Origin: Blastobasis lacticolella
Taxonomy: Eukaryota; Arthropoda; Insecta; Lepidoptera; Blastobasidae
Assembly (NCBI GenBank): GCA_905147135.1
Contig: LR990045.1
Location: 15,414,173 to 15,478,172 of the forward strand
Length of the DNA: 64,000 bases
Reading direction: 5' to 3'
The notes beneath the pieces are model-generated. The model was not told the DNA's origin, did not search any database, and saw only the letters and a list, made by a program, of their open reading frames with translations. Every line of letters begins with the position of its first letter. Position 1 is the stretch's first letter. Positions 45,690-57,799 of the stretch are shown one piece after another. Made by a program: the position numbers and the translations under genes.

Positions 45690-46370
45690 ATGTCATACAT
45701 TTTTCATATGAAAGGCATGAAAGTAAATGTCATACATTTATCATATGAAAGAGCATGACAGTCACTTCGATTGAAATAAAAGGAAAGAGAGTTAAGCAAG
45801 TAAAAGAGTTCGAGTATCTGGGAAGTATGTTCTAAAGTAATGGAAAGTACGAGAAGAATATTGAAAGAAGAGTATACAAGGGTAACACAGTGAATGGAGC
45901 CGTTAATCGTGTGATGGGAAGTAAAAGTTTGCCTCAAAAAGCACGTCTTGCTTTGCATAACACAGTATTGCTTCCCACACTAACATACGGAAGTGAATGT
46001 TGGGTATGGCAGAAGAGGATGAAAATAGAATAAATGCGGTGGAAATGAGGTCCCTAGAGAAAGTATGTGAAGTGAAATTGAGTGATAGAGTGAAAAATAT
46101 AGCGATTCGTGAAAGGTGTGGCATGAAAGATGATGTAGGTAGTGGCAAAAATAGAAAGAGGGATGTTGAGATGGTTCGGGCATGTAGAGCGAATGGATGA
46201 AAGAAGATTGACGAGAGGTATATAGCGCGAATTTGGAAATCTGGCCCTTAAGAGGACAACCCAGAAAAACATTCACTGATCAGATCAGTAATGTTCTCAA
46301 AAATGCTGGCGTTCGAAGTGGCAAGAATGAAAGGAATGAAGATGTATGAAAAGAGTTGTGGGTTCAGTAT
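45690..46370 (+). mobile_element. Non-LTR reverse transcriptase C-terminal remnant
   Basis: With frame slips it reads VKEFEYLGSMF, NTVNGAVNRVMGSKSLPQKA, HNTVLLPTLTYGSECWVWQK, NAVEMRSLEKVCEVKLSDRV and GQPRKTFTDQI, a LINE C-terminus common in Lepidoptera. Dead copy. Confidence 0.7.
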
Positions 46371-47820
46371 TTGCTATTGTGCACGTCTTAACTGCAGTTA
46401 ATTATCACGATCTCTCTGCTGTAGGCAATAAGTGCAGGGCTATTGGCTATCTCAATGGACAACTGAATTTGACATATAATAATCTTACACTACTGCAATT
46501 TGGTAGACGCTATAGCCAGTGGCCAACGTAGATGACGTAGTGCAGAATTATTTAATGTGAAATTCAGTTGCCAACTTACTAAGACAATAGCCATGCTGCT
46601 GCAAGAAATAAGTTGACTTGTTGTGTCTGTTATATTCTGTCATATATGTGTTTGTTTTTTATGGTCGACAATACTGGAATTTATTTAAATTGTATTTTTT
46701 ATGCAAAACAAATAAACATTTTCATTTTAATTTTTTTTTCATAGTATAGTTTTGTAACAATCTTGTGTACAACAATAAATGGTTAAATAAAATAAAAATA
46801 ATCTTCAAACTGAGTCTGTCAGCGCGATATCGTCAGCATACATGAGCAGCCATAGTACCTCAGGTACCATGGTACCTCATGATAGTCTCGGATGCTGTCT
46901 GAAACATCTAATATCACTTTTGGGGGGCGCTCCTCCCACTCCTGTAGGTGATCAAATGCTCGGATTTCTATTGGAAAAACGTGTTCACAACGGCCAGATC
47001 AACAGTCATACACGTCCGGAGAATTTCTTCACATTCAGCGTTACGGCTCCCAAAACCAAAAGCGCCGTTGAGCGTAGGCGCTTATCCAATTGATAATGAC
47101 CCCTTCGATAAGCACCTCCACAACCACAAGGCGGTCTCTCACACGCTTCACACCCAAGACGCTGTCCAGAAACTCCTCAAAGAACACTACCCTTACGCCG
47201 TTGTTCACTCGGAGAACCCGAGTATATACTTTCTTAGCTTGTAGTTTTCATCGATGTTGTGGAACCTGTTGCCTCTCCAATAAGTCACGAACGCCACTGC
47301 TACCCTCCGCCTGGCTAGCATATCGGCCGCCCGTCCGGTCAGCGTACCAAGGGTCTACGACGCGAAGCGGACCTTTCTGTAGGCTAGCGTCTTTAACCGG
47401 CCCCGCCCTATACCCGGTAGCCCTACACCCGGTAGCCCTAACCGACTTAACACAGGAGTAGGGCGATTTTCTCCTCCATTTCGCCCTCTCCATACTCGCA
47501 TCGTAAGCCGTTGGCTCCCGCAACCCATCGCCAATCCATCGCTTCTTGGGCCTTCTGCGGGACCTCTTTCCTGATACAGGAAGGTTTAGGCACTATTTCC
47601 TACCTATCCTTGAGGCTTACGCAACACGTGATCAAACCAGCGAAGGTCTATATAATATCTTCGATATTATCTGCGATATCTTGAAATTGCTGTCACATAT
47701 GTACTCGTTACGCACTCGATCAAGTCGAATAGCTCCACACATCCACCGCAGCATTTTCATTTCGTTGGCGTGGTGTTCGCGGACGTGTTTGGCAGCGCTG
47801 ACCAGCTTTAGCAGCCGTAT

Positions 47821-49723
47821 ATTCAATTCAATTCAATTTTTATTTATTCAGACAACAGAGATCCATTTTTGTTAGTAGTACATGTATCTTAAAAAATATG
47901 TTAGTAGAACAATTTTTTATATTTTAATTTTAAATTTTAAATATGATTCATCTACATGACAACCTTGACAAATGCCTGCCATATAGGTGAATCATACCTA
48001 TCAGCTATAACCTGCAGGATACTGTTCGGACTGCCGCGCACGCGCTTTAATAACGAAGCAGTTCTTTTACGCCTTATGGCGTGGAAGCCGTCCACTCTCG
48101 CCTCCGCGAACATGCCTGACGCGCTGCAGTAGCGCGGCAGCCCCAACAGCATCCTGAAGGTGTTATTATATTGGACACGTAGGACATTGAGCGATTTCAA
48201 GGTATGACTAACCCATAGGCTGCTCGTGTAAAAAGTTTGGCAATAGGCTCTAAACAATGTAATTTTTGCCGCCTCACTGCAACGAGCAAACCTACGGGCA
48301 ATCATATTACCTCTCACCGCCATCGCCCTACGTTCTCTCTCTATGTCCATCTGATCCTTAAGATCGCTGGTCAACATGTGACCCAGATACTTGTATTGAT
48401 TTACCTTTTGAATCAAGGTGCCATTTAGTGTAATGGGTAGTACTGGGTCAGTGCGCTTTCCAGCGGTCCCAAAGACCAGATACTCGCTTTTTTTCACATT
48501 GTAAATTAGGCCATGATCCTCCGCATAGCCCTCACAAACAGCAAGGAGATACCTTAATGCCCCAACTGTCGGTGCCAGCAACACCATGTCGTCTGCATAA
48601 CTTAGATTATTGACACATACGTCATCTAAGTAGCATCCGACACGTCTGTTGCTGAGACCGACAATCAGATCATCAACATACAGGTTGAAGAGTTTAGGGG
48701 ACGTCAGCCCCCCCTGCCTTACCCCGCACTGCAACCTATACTCATCTGAAAGTGCATCAGCCCACCTCACATAGTTTGTTTGGTTACTATACCAGTACCG
48801 AAACACTCCAACCAAGTCACTAGGCATACCCCTTCCCCTCATTTTCTCCCAGAGCTTATCATATGACACGAGATCAAATGCCTTGGAGAGGTCTAGGAAG
48901 CATGCATAGATAGGAGTATTTCGGTCGGTATAGTACCTAACCGTATGCTTAAGGCTGAGTATGGCACCCTCAGTAGAGAGCCCCTGTCTAAAGCCAAATT
49001 GAGCGTCCTGTAGATGTAGGTATTGATCTAATCTCTCGCCCAGCAGCCCATCCAGGACTTTTGCAACCACCGTCGCAAGCGAGATAGGCCGGTAATTTGT
49101 CTTGTCAGACAGGTCACCTGTTTTATTCTTTACAACAGGGACCACCAACGTTTTCATAAGATCATGAGGCAAGTAACAGTGAACCAAACACAGCGAGAAG
49201 AGCATAGAGAGAACCCTAGCGAGATGAAATCCCGCGTGTTTAAGGTGCTCGATGCTGAGCCCGTCGTGGCCCGGCGACTTTCCTCGTTTCATCTTTTTTA
49301 TAATTGCCGCAACTTCAGCCGCCGAAAAACGAACGAGCCCCCCGCCACGGTCGGGCTCAGCATCGCCCACCTCCCGCGAGGAACCCAACGGAGATTCAAC
49401 CTGAAAATGATCCTTAAATAAGTTGGCTATTGAATCCGTCTCACTACACCCACCCACGCACACAGGCAGGCCAGGCCGCTTATTCAAATTCCTAGTAGAT
49501 TTCCAAAACTCACTAAAGTTGTTAGAAGAGTGATACTCAGCAATAATATCCATTCGGATTTGTTCTTTATGATCTTGACACCATTTCAAACGACCTTTGA
49601 ATATTTTTCGACTCGTACACATGTCCTCGTACAACTTACCTGTAGTAGGTTTGTTGTTTAATAACCAGGATTTATACTTCAGCCTGGCCTCCCTGTATAG
49701 CATCGAGGCTTAATTATGTTCTT
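47821..49723 (-). mobile_element. CR1/L2-like LINE, 5' truncated, target duplication GTATATT
   Basis: Inserted into the RTE copy. GTATATT occurs at both borders (47817-47823 and 49724-49730). The 3' end (minus strand) carries repeated AATTGAATTG, a microsatellite-type tail. The frame 49703-47952 (583 codons) is uninterrupted. Confidence 0.8.
47952..49703 (-). CDS. Reverse transcriptase of the CR1/L2-like LINE (5' truncated)
   Basis: 583 aa encoding the RT and C-terminal region of a non-LTR retrotransposon; the upstream endonuclease is lost by 5' truncation, so the first Met is probably internal. RT motifs in order: KMKRGKSPGHDGLSIEHLKH, TNYRPISLATVVAKVLDGLL, FGFRQGLSTEGAIL, ACFLDLSKAFDLVSYDKLW (catalytic Asp), CGVRQGGLTSPKLFNLYVDD, the active-site box LSYADDMVLL, and the thumb/connection segment. 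The C-terminus holds NTFRMLLGLPRYCSA. An intact frame this long is unusual in this window and suggests a young copy. A few bases before the first Met there is an in-frame stop in host RTE-derived sequence. Confidence 0.85.
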   Translation of the reverse strand: MLYREARLKYKSWLLNNKPTTGKLYEDMCTSRKIFKGRLKWCQDHKEQIRMDIIAEYHSSNNFSEFWKSTRNLNKRPGLPVCVGGCSETDSIANLFKDHFQVESPLGSSREVGDAEPDRGGGLVRFSAAEVAAIIKKMKRGKSPGHDGLSIEHLKHAGFHLARVLSMLFSLCLVHCYLPHDLMKTLVVPVVKNKTGDLSDKTNYRPISLATVVAKVLDGLLGERLDQYLHLQDAQFGFRQGLSTEGAILSLKHTVRYYTDRNTPIYACFLDLSKAFDLVSYDKLWEKMRGRGMPSDLVGVFRYWYSNQTNYVRWADALSDEYRLQCGVRQGGLTSPKLFNLYVDDLIVGLSNRRVGCYLDDVCVNNLSYADDMVLLAPTVGALRYLLAVCEGYAEDHGLIYNVKKSEYLVFGTAGKRTDPVLPITLNGTLIQKVNQYKYLGHMLTSDLKDQMDIERERRAMAVRGNMIARRFARCSEAAKITLFRAYCQTFYTSSLWVSHTLKSLNVLRVQYNNTFRMLLGLPRYCSASGMFAEARVDGFHAIRRKRTASLLKRVRGSPNSILQVIADRYDSPIWQAFVKVVM

Positions 49724-50399
49724 GTATATTAGGTCCTTGAACTTGATCGAGATTTTAGGTGTTGGTCCATTTGGTCCAAGCTGCAAAGATATCGAGGCCG
49801 ATATCGCTGGACTCGTGCTGCACGGATCCGAGATATAGGAATTTCTCTGTTCTATTGACAGCTTCGTTCCCTATACGGATGGTTTCAAGCTCCGCGCTGC
49901 TGCTAACCATATACTCTGTTTTGGCGACGTTCAGCTTCAAGATCTCAAGGTCCTGGCTAAGCTTTTTTACCAGTACGATATCATCAGCGTAATTCATAAG
50001 CCAAGGAGGCATGTCCTGAATTTCTGCTGAGAGGACAATGAACCCTGGTGCACACCTACGATAAACGGAAGAGATTAGTATGACCTGTGATAGTTTTGAC
50101 TACGGCTTCAGTATTAGCGTACATGTCCTGGATAATTTTAATGTACGCCTTGGCACAGACTTTGATCCCAGAGCCCACCAGATTATCTCCCGGGGAACAT
50201 TGTCAAAGGCACCCTGTAGTTCAAGGAATGTGAAATGTAAAGAGCCTGAGGGCAAAGATTGATTATAATGTTGTATATTAACACAAATACATAAAAAAAG
50301 TCGTTGGGGACTTACCATTTGTTGATCGCATCCTAGCATATACTAATGAGGTAGTAACGTTACATTAACTGTAAACGAAACACATCCCAATGTTTTTTT

Positions 50400-50690
50400 G
50401 ACACATACTTTTACCCGACTGCCAAGGAAGAGTTATGTTTTTCGCGGCCTGGATGGTAAAGGATTGTCAGCGCGTTGGTGTCGTTTCGCGCATTTGTCGG
50501 CTAGATCTTTATACCAGGCATTGTTTGTCGTGAATGGTCACACCGTCACTGAAACTTACTTCTTAGTGCCTGTCGAAATTGTGATGGCAAAATTACTTAA
50601 ATTAAATAAAGCCATTGTTTTCATTAGACCAAGTTGGTGTCGTTATTATGGGTAATAAGCGCAATATTAGAATAGGACCACATCAAAGTA
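50400..50690 (+). repeat. Dispersed repeat (ttttacccgactgcc type)
   Basis: Begins acttttacccgactgccaag and contains gttatgtttttcgcggcctg; related to 19355-19440 and 32083-32190. Class unknown. Confidence 0.35.
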
Positions 50691-50779
50691 AATATTTAGT
50701 GACAATAGCTCTCGAGCGAATGGGATGGAAACTTGTCGAAGTAAATCAACAGACATGGTGCTGTTCATTGTTACTGTGA

Positions 50780-53440
50780 CAACCACAAAGACATGGACCT
50801 GCCTACCCTACAGCAGTTTCTTAAAACGCTCTCCGAGACCTTTTTCAAGGCCGCAATCCGCTCGTGCGGAGACCGAGACATGTCCTCACGGACCCCCCCG
50901 ACGAACTGTCGAGCGCCCTGAACCTCCTCCTGGAGGCTCAGGACGTCTCGACGGAGCCCCTGCCGTTTCAGCGCCCCCTGTAGGCCCCCAATCCCAATCC
51001 ACAGCAGCGGGACCCCCTTCTGGGGTCTCGCTATAATTTCTCCAGCGTATGCTCCGCAAGGAGTGACGTTGAGCGCACACCGTCCCTATGGGGTGTCGCA
51101 TCCGATGAAACCTGGAAAGCCTTCCCGGCTACAGGTCCTCCTAGGGGGTGTTTAGTACGTATGTGCCAAGGTTTTTCTGGTGAGTCGTGCATAACCAGTG
51201 GCAGGAGACCTAAACGCCAAGCATCCCGCTTCCAGGACCGCCAACGCTGCCGGAAGGACGCTGTACGCAGACGATGAAGAGCACGGGTACGAGGTTGTTG
51301 GCCCAACCTCGCCGACGCACGTGCCGACCAGCACAAACCACCACGCCGACGTGCTGGACATTGTCGTAGACAAAGGACTACCCAGCCCAGTGCACGTGGA
51401 GGTGCTGTATGCCATCCACTCGCAGCACCGACCGATCCTCGTCACCCTGGGGCACAACGCCGTATGCACCGCGTCAAGACCAAAGCGGCCAAAGACCAAC
51501 TGGGCGTGCTTCGCAAGGAGCATGGAGGACTACGACCAGGAAGGACACCTCAACACACCTGAGGAAGTCGAGGCGGCCGCAGTCCGCATCACGGAGGCCA
51601 TCCAAGAGGCAATGACGCAGGCCGCAAAGCCCACCACCACCACTCACGCCAGCCTCCGCGAACAGCTTCCGCCCGAACTACAGACTGTCTTGCGAGAGAA
51701 AAGACGGCTGAACAAGCTGTGGGCCCACACTCGCTGCCCACGTGTGACGAGGCTGAACAGGGTCTCCGAGCAGCTTTCGGCTGCAGTGAATGAATTCCGT
51801 GGCGCCACATGGGAGAAACTCATCGACCATGTCGGCGAGCGCGAGATCAGCCTACACCACCTGAACCGGAAGCTGCTGAACGCCAAGGAACGGGCGGTTA
51901 CTGCTGGAGAGCGGGAGAGAGGGCGGAGATACTGGCTGACCACTTACAGCACCAGTTCACGCTCAACGACGCTGCCCCCGCCCAAGCCGAACACCACGCT
52001 GCAGTCGAGGCCTCAGTGAACGCTTTCCTGAAGACCCAGCACCCGCCGCCTCCCGGAGACGCTTTCATGTCACCGAAGGGGATGGAAAGAGCCGTCCACC
52101 GTCTGCCTAAGCGGAAGTCGCCGGGACCGGACGGCATAACGACGGAGGCGCTGAAGAAGCTGCCACGCAAGTGCATAGTGGCACTGTCGCGCCTGTTTAA
52201 CAGGTGCCTACGCACGGGACACTTCCCGACGTCGTGGAAGATGGGGAAGGTGATACTCCTCCCGAAGCAGGGGAAGGACCGCCGCCAACCGTCGGCCTAC
52301 CGCCCGATCACCCTGCTCCCCCACATCGCGAAGCTGTTCGAGCGCCTTCTGCTGCGGAGACTGCACCCGCACATCCAGCTGCGTGAGGAGCAGTTTGGTT
52401 TCCGCAGCGAACACAGTACCACGCTCCAGCTCACCCGTGTCCTGCACCACCTGGCATTCGAGCGGAACCGAGACCGCTGTGTAGCGGCTGTGTAAAGACT
52501 CCGACGGTGTCGTCGGAGTCTTTCTCGACATCGAGAAGGCTTTCGACCGAGTGTGGCACGCGGGGCTCATGTCGAAGCTGCGGGACAACACCACCACACC
52601 ACCGGCACTGCTCAGGGTGATCGCTTCCTTTTTGACGGGGCGACAGTTTTATGTCGCAATGGAAGACAGAGAGTCCTCGTGCCGCCCCATTCTCGCCGGA
52701 GTGCCCCAGGGGAGCTGCCTCTCCCCGCTGCTCTACGCACTCTACGCGAACGACATCCCCACCCCCACCGGCAGACTCGAAGAATGGGAAGACGACGCAT
52801 TCCTGGCCCTGTATGCGGACGATAGCGCCTTCTTCGTGTCGTCACGCCGTGCCGACATCGCTGCGGCCAAAATGCAGCGACTGCTGGACCTGCTGCCAGA
52901 CTGGCTGGATAGGTGGAGGATGTCGGTCAACGTGGGCAAGACGGCGGCCTTCATCACCGGTAGCCAGCCTAACCTGCCGCCACCTCTGAGCCTCCGAGGA
53001 CAGGCCGTGAGCTGCCCACGGTGCACCTGGGCTGCACCATCGACCGCGCGCTGCGCATGGCGCCGCAGGTGGAGCACTCAGTCCGCCAGGCGCGAGCCGC
53101 GCGCGCGCTGTTGCGCCCGATACTGCAGTCCCGCCTGCCACTCCGCACCAAACGGCAGATCTACGGCGCCTACATCCGCCCACGCCTGCTCTACGCCGCC
53201 CCCGCCGATGCCCACCGCCGGAAACTGCAGGCCCAGCAAAACATCTCGCTGCGAGTCATCGTCGGAGCGGGCCGTTACGTCCGCAATGACGTCATTGCGC
53301 ACGACCTGCGCATGCCCTCGGTGGAGGAGTTCGTCCGGAGTCTGGCGCGTCGCATGTTCGAACGCGCCGACAACGCTTTTCTGTTGCAAAAGTAACTGAT
53401 TTTAAAAGCTATTAACTTGAATTATTTAAGGAATACATAG
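50780..53440 (+). mobile_element. Jockey-type non-LTR retrotransposon, GC-rich, frameshifted
   Basis: Visible parts: Pro/Arg-rich ORF1-like remains (50780-51150); endonuclease end (VAGDLNAKHPASRTANAAGR, NHHADVLDIVVDKGLP, SQHRPILVTLG); RT (KRKSPGPDGITTEALKKLPR, AYRPITLLPHIAKLFERLLL, EEQFGFRSEHSTTLQLTRVL, GVPQGSCLSPLLYALYANDI, active site LALYADDSAFF); and a C-terminus ending MFERADNAFLLQK-stop at 53395. Breaks near 51940, 52495 and 53010 put it in four frames. It is far more GC-rich than its neighbours. Confidence 0.88.
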
Positions 53441-53449
53441 AAAAATGTG

Positions 53450-53503
53450 CCGAGTAAGTTCGTGAACTTAAAAACCGCGTACTTTAAGTTCGTACGTGTA
53501 TCA
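53450..53503 (-). repeat. Fragment of the 16118 MITE-like family upstream of SPT4
   Basis: Reverse complement reads acacgtacgaacttaaagta + cgcggtttttaagttc, matching 16130-16180 closely. It ends about 310 bp before the SPT4 start codon. Confidence 0.55.
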
Positions 53504-53812
53504 GCTATAGATTGTCAGTACAGCAGTGATTATATACTCTTTGGTTTCATCATCATAGTTTGTTGGATCGTTCGTCATCGTTTAACGCTTTGTTTTGGAA
53601 ATATTGTGGTTTGTGTTGTGTTGTGTGTGAATTTCCTTTGTAAAATTACAATATAAATTATTCTTTCCTCAATGGTATTTCTAAGTCTCTGAATAGAGAT
53701 CGTGTTGTGCCTAATAAAACATTCTGCACTTCTCACTTTGACAAATTACCAACCAAACCAATTACCAACAGTAAAAGTTACATTGAAGATACAATAAAAA
53801 CTTGTAGTGAAA

Positions 53813-54994
53813 ATGTCGTTAGAAACTGTTCCCAAAGATTTACGTGGTTTGAGAGCGTGCTTAGTGTGCTCATTAATAAAGGTACTTACCGAATTATAAT
53901 GAAATACTCTAATAATTACCTACTAATAGTGTTTATTTGGTGTACCTACTGCTGCCAGAATTGTTATAAATTGTGTAATGTTATGCTCATAAAGTTCCAG
54001 ACTGTGCTACTCAGTTTCCAGAGAGAGGGGGACAAACAAGGTTATCATTGAATGATATCAGTGAAGGATATTATTTATTTATTAAGGTTATAGACGAGCA
54101 GCATTGTTGCTGATGTGTCTATATCACACAGTGTTGAAAGTCATTTTAAATCAAGTAGAGAGAGTTCGTTTGATATCCTATCAGTAGTTCCAAAAAATAT
54201 TCTCTGGTATTTTCGTAATTAATGTTGTTTCTTTTCAGACGTTTGATCAATTTGAATATGATGGCTGTGATAACTGCGATGAATTCCTCCACATGAAGAA
54301 TAACAAAGACAATGTCTACGATTGCACCAGCAACAATTTTGATGGGTATGATTTATATAAGAATTTGTAACAGCTCACTATTCTGTTTGTTGCCCTTGAC
54401 CAATGTAAATTTAGCATTAGATACAATATTTACCATATTTTATCATGTGAGCTGTTTTATGTATTCCTATGGTGCCTGTCATCATTGTATGAGATATCAC
54501 CCTAAGGTGATTGAGTGTCCTCATTATCAATGGACATGGGATAATTAAATTATTCTAAAAAGGCATTATCAGTCACCAAATTTGACTATTTTAAATACAA
54601 TGTTCTTGACCCCATTAGCTTCCTGTTCATTTTCTTGATCCTGGATCCCCACCTAGGTGTGCCAGTACGGGTGTTTAGTTATTTAACTTTTATATAAAAA
54701 CTGAAAATAACTATACTTCTTATTTGTAGAATGATTGCTGTAATGAGTCCTGAAGATAGCTGGGTTTGCAAATGGCAGAGAATTAGTAAGTAATAAACAG
54801 TTAAGCAACCATTATTAATTGAATAAAAAGAGTTCAAGCAATGATTATGTCATGTACTAAAAATTTTTGTTTTAGGTCGTTTTTGTAAAGGAGTTTATGC
54901 AATCTCAGTATCAGGACGTCTACCCGCTGCTGTAATCAGAGAAATGAAAACCCGAGGAATAGCATACAGGCCAAGAGATACAAGTCAACGATAA
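53813..54994 (+). CDS. SPT4: Transcription elongation factor SPT4 (DSIF small subunit)
   Basis: Exons are 53813-53881, 54239-54345, 54730-54785 and 54876-54994 (351 nt, 116 aa; family members are about 117 aa). SPT4 pairs with SPT5 to form DSIF, which controls RNA polymerase II pausing and processivity in the nucleus. The N-terminal zinc site is visible: CLVC in exon 1 and CDNC (within [12 protein letters not shown]) in exon 2. Family hallmarks follow: [38 protein letters not shown] and the C-terminal RGIAYRPRD. All introns are GT-AG and the frame is kept across phases 0, 2 and 1. The ATG at 53813 matches the family start ([16 protein letters not shown]). TRIAP1 lies downstream, convergent. 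Confidence 0.96.
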
Positions 54995-55034
54995 ATTGAA
55001 TAGTATAATGTTTAATAATAATTTAATACCTGAA

Positions 55035-55040
55035 AATAAA
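55035..55040 (+). terminator. Poly(A) signal of SPT4
   Basis: AATAAA lies 41 nt after the SPT4 stop codon in AT-rich sequence, the usual position for a short insect 3' UTR. Confidence 0.7.
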
Positions 55041-55341
55041 ATCTTTAACATTTAAACTGTCATTTTATTTTTATAGGAGTTTCTAATCAACATCAGTGTT
55101 ATTATTGGGCTAGGCAGTAGGTAGTTTTGAACAGAAACTACTGGACAATGTTAAATTGCTTGAACTAACAGTTAGGGTAGTATAGTAACCAGTAACGAAT
55201 TTTAGCTCGAAAGACTTAAAAGATTTTGCAGCACGGGTATACAAGAAAATGAATGAATATAAACTAGATTTTTTGAAATTCTGGCTAAAAAAGAGCTAGT
55301 GAATATAACATTAACCAAATGAGTGACCAGCCTGGCATGCC

Positions 55342-55618
55342 CAATAAATAAATAAATAAATAAATAATCGTGGACAAATTCACACAGCGCCATCTAGCCC
55401 CAAACTAAGCAAAGCTTGTACTATGGGTGCTAGATAACTGATATACTACTTATATACTTTTTTTTTTTTTTTTAAATACATACTTATTATACATACTACA
55501 CCCAGACCCGTAACAGAAATTAAAATTCATCATTTAAATTTCTGCCCGGCCGGGAATCGAACCCGGGACCTCTTGCGTGGTTGACTGGCATTTAGACCAC
55601 TGAACCACTCAGGTCGTC
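55342..55618 (-). mobile_element. tRNA-derived SINE, family 2, reverse copy
   Basis: Head at the right with B box GGTTCGATTCC on the minus strand (near 55555) and A-box-like TGAGTGGTTCAGTGG; body to a (TTTA)n tail at about 55342-55368. It lies between SPT4 and TRIAP1. Confidence 0.75.
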
Positions 55619-56887
55619 AATATTTATTATTATTATGTTTAACCATTTATGGTATTTTACTGATAAACTAATCCAGATTGATCAGACGGCGCGGGTGATG
55701 AGTAAGATTTAAAAATAATTAAAAGCAATGAGCTCCAAAAACGTCTATAGGTTATAGATGACTACTTCACAGTGTTGAAAGTCATGACATGGTTTTCCCG
55801 CACCCGCATAGATAGCGACCCACATTTAAATTTCAGGATAATAGCCATAATTATTGCATTTACCCTAGATACTATAAGTAATGCCATGGTAATTTTTTTG
55901 TTTTAGTTTCGTGATTACACATGAGTAATCACGAATACACCACCCATTTGGGTATTTATGCTACAATCATGCTACAACATTCTATGCATGAAATAGATAA
56001 ATGTATTTTTGGTAAACTAAATATATTTTCTGGATGTTTGTGTGTGGATGTTTAGCAAGTTGATATAAGTTCAAACTTCACCATGTTATTATTATCCGAC
56101 ATGGTTTGTCACTAAGTGAAGATTCTTGTAATAATTTGAACCAATAAAGAAGACAAAACTGCTTAATATTCAGTTTTCTTGACTGTACTAGTATTATTAT
56201 TATTATTAACACTAGTAACAAAAAACCATTGATTTAAATTCAATATTTATTCCTATTCATCTAGCTACTATACAACATAAACAATATTGCAAATTCAACT
56301 TTACATAAAAATTATTACTTGTTTATTAAAGCCTGCTACGACATTATCAAATTCTTTATAGGAAACACAAAACCCTTACAAGATAAAATCTCTAACAAAT
56401 GCGTCATGGTTTTATAAACGTAATAGAATATTCTGTTAGTGACCGAATGTGCCATAATATGATTTTCGTTAAGGGTAACATATTATACCAACTTATACCA
56501 CTACAAATTAACCAGGTTAACTAATGACTGATGAGCTCATTTACATTGCATATTATGCATCAGAACTGGCAGGAAACTTATTCATATTTATACTTCAATG
56601 GATTAGAAAATAACTTCAAAATGGAAAAGAGGGATTTAACAATATTAACCAGGTTAACAGAATCATGACAATGTTATGACACAGGGTGTGACTATTACCA
56701 AGTGAAATTAAATATCACATCAATACAATTAGGTACACAACTGGAACTACCACTTATATCATAATCATACTACTGAACTAATTGATTTTTGTTCGCAACG
56801 AGGAGTTAGGTTGGTTGCTAAAGTGTTACTATTTAGAATACTCCAGCAAGACATGTAGTTGAAGAAGCACATAAAATGGTGTGACTG
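55619..56887. other. No gene seen; includes probable TRIAP1 3' UTR
   Basis: AT-rich. Two minus-strand AATAAA motifs (56327-56322, 56251-56246) could end TRIAP1. A 15-bp inverted pair (gtttcgtgattacac / gtaatcacgaa) lies near 55905-55935. Confidence 0.45.

Positions 56888-57799
<912 letters not shown>

Larger units (their letters stand above)
46801..50260 (-). mobile_element. RTE-type LINE remnant split by a CR1/L2-like element
   Basis: Right part (50260-49724): LQGAFDNVPREIIWWALGSK, MPPWLMNYADDIVLVKKLSQ (YADD), LNVAKTEYMVSSSAELETIR. Left part (47820-46801): HANEMKMLRWMCGAIRLDRV plus degraded 3' pieces. The element at 47821-49723 interrupts it inside the region that in other copies encodes the KLKGQVYKIITRPTLLYGGE-like segment. 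Confidence 0.75.

Noticed and set aside
45903..46276. Minus-strand open frames rich in Ser/His/Phe
   Set aside because: Shadows of the plus-strand LINE reverse transcriptase remnant.
53707..54051. Open frame with TFCTSHFDK, reminiscent of a THAP-type zinc finger
   Set aside because: Too short and lacking the rest of the domain; it overlaps the SPT4 5' UTR and first exon in another frame.
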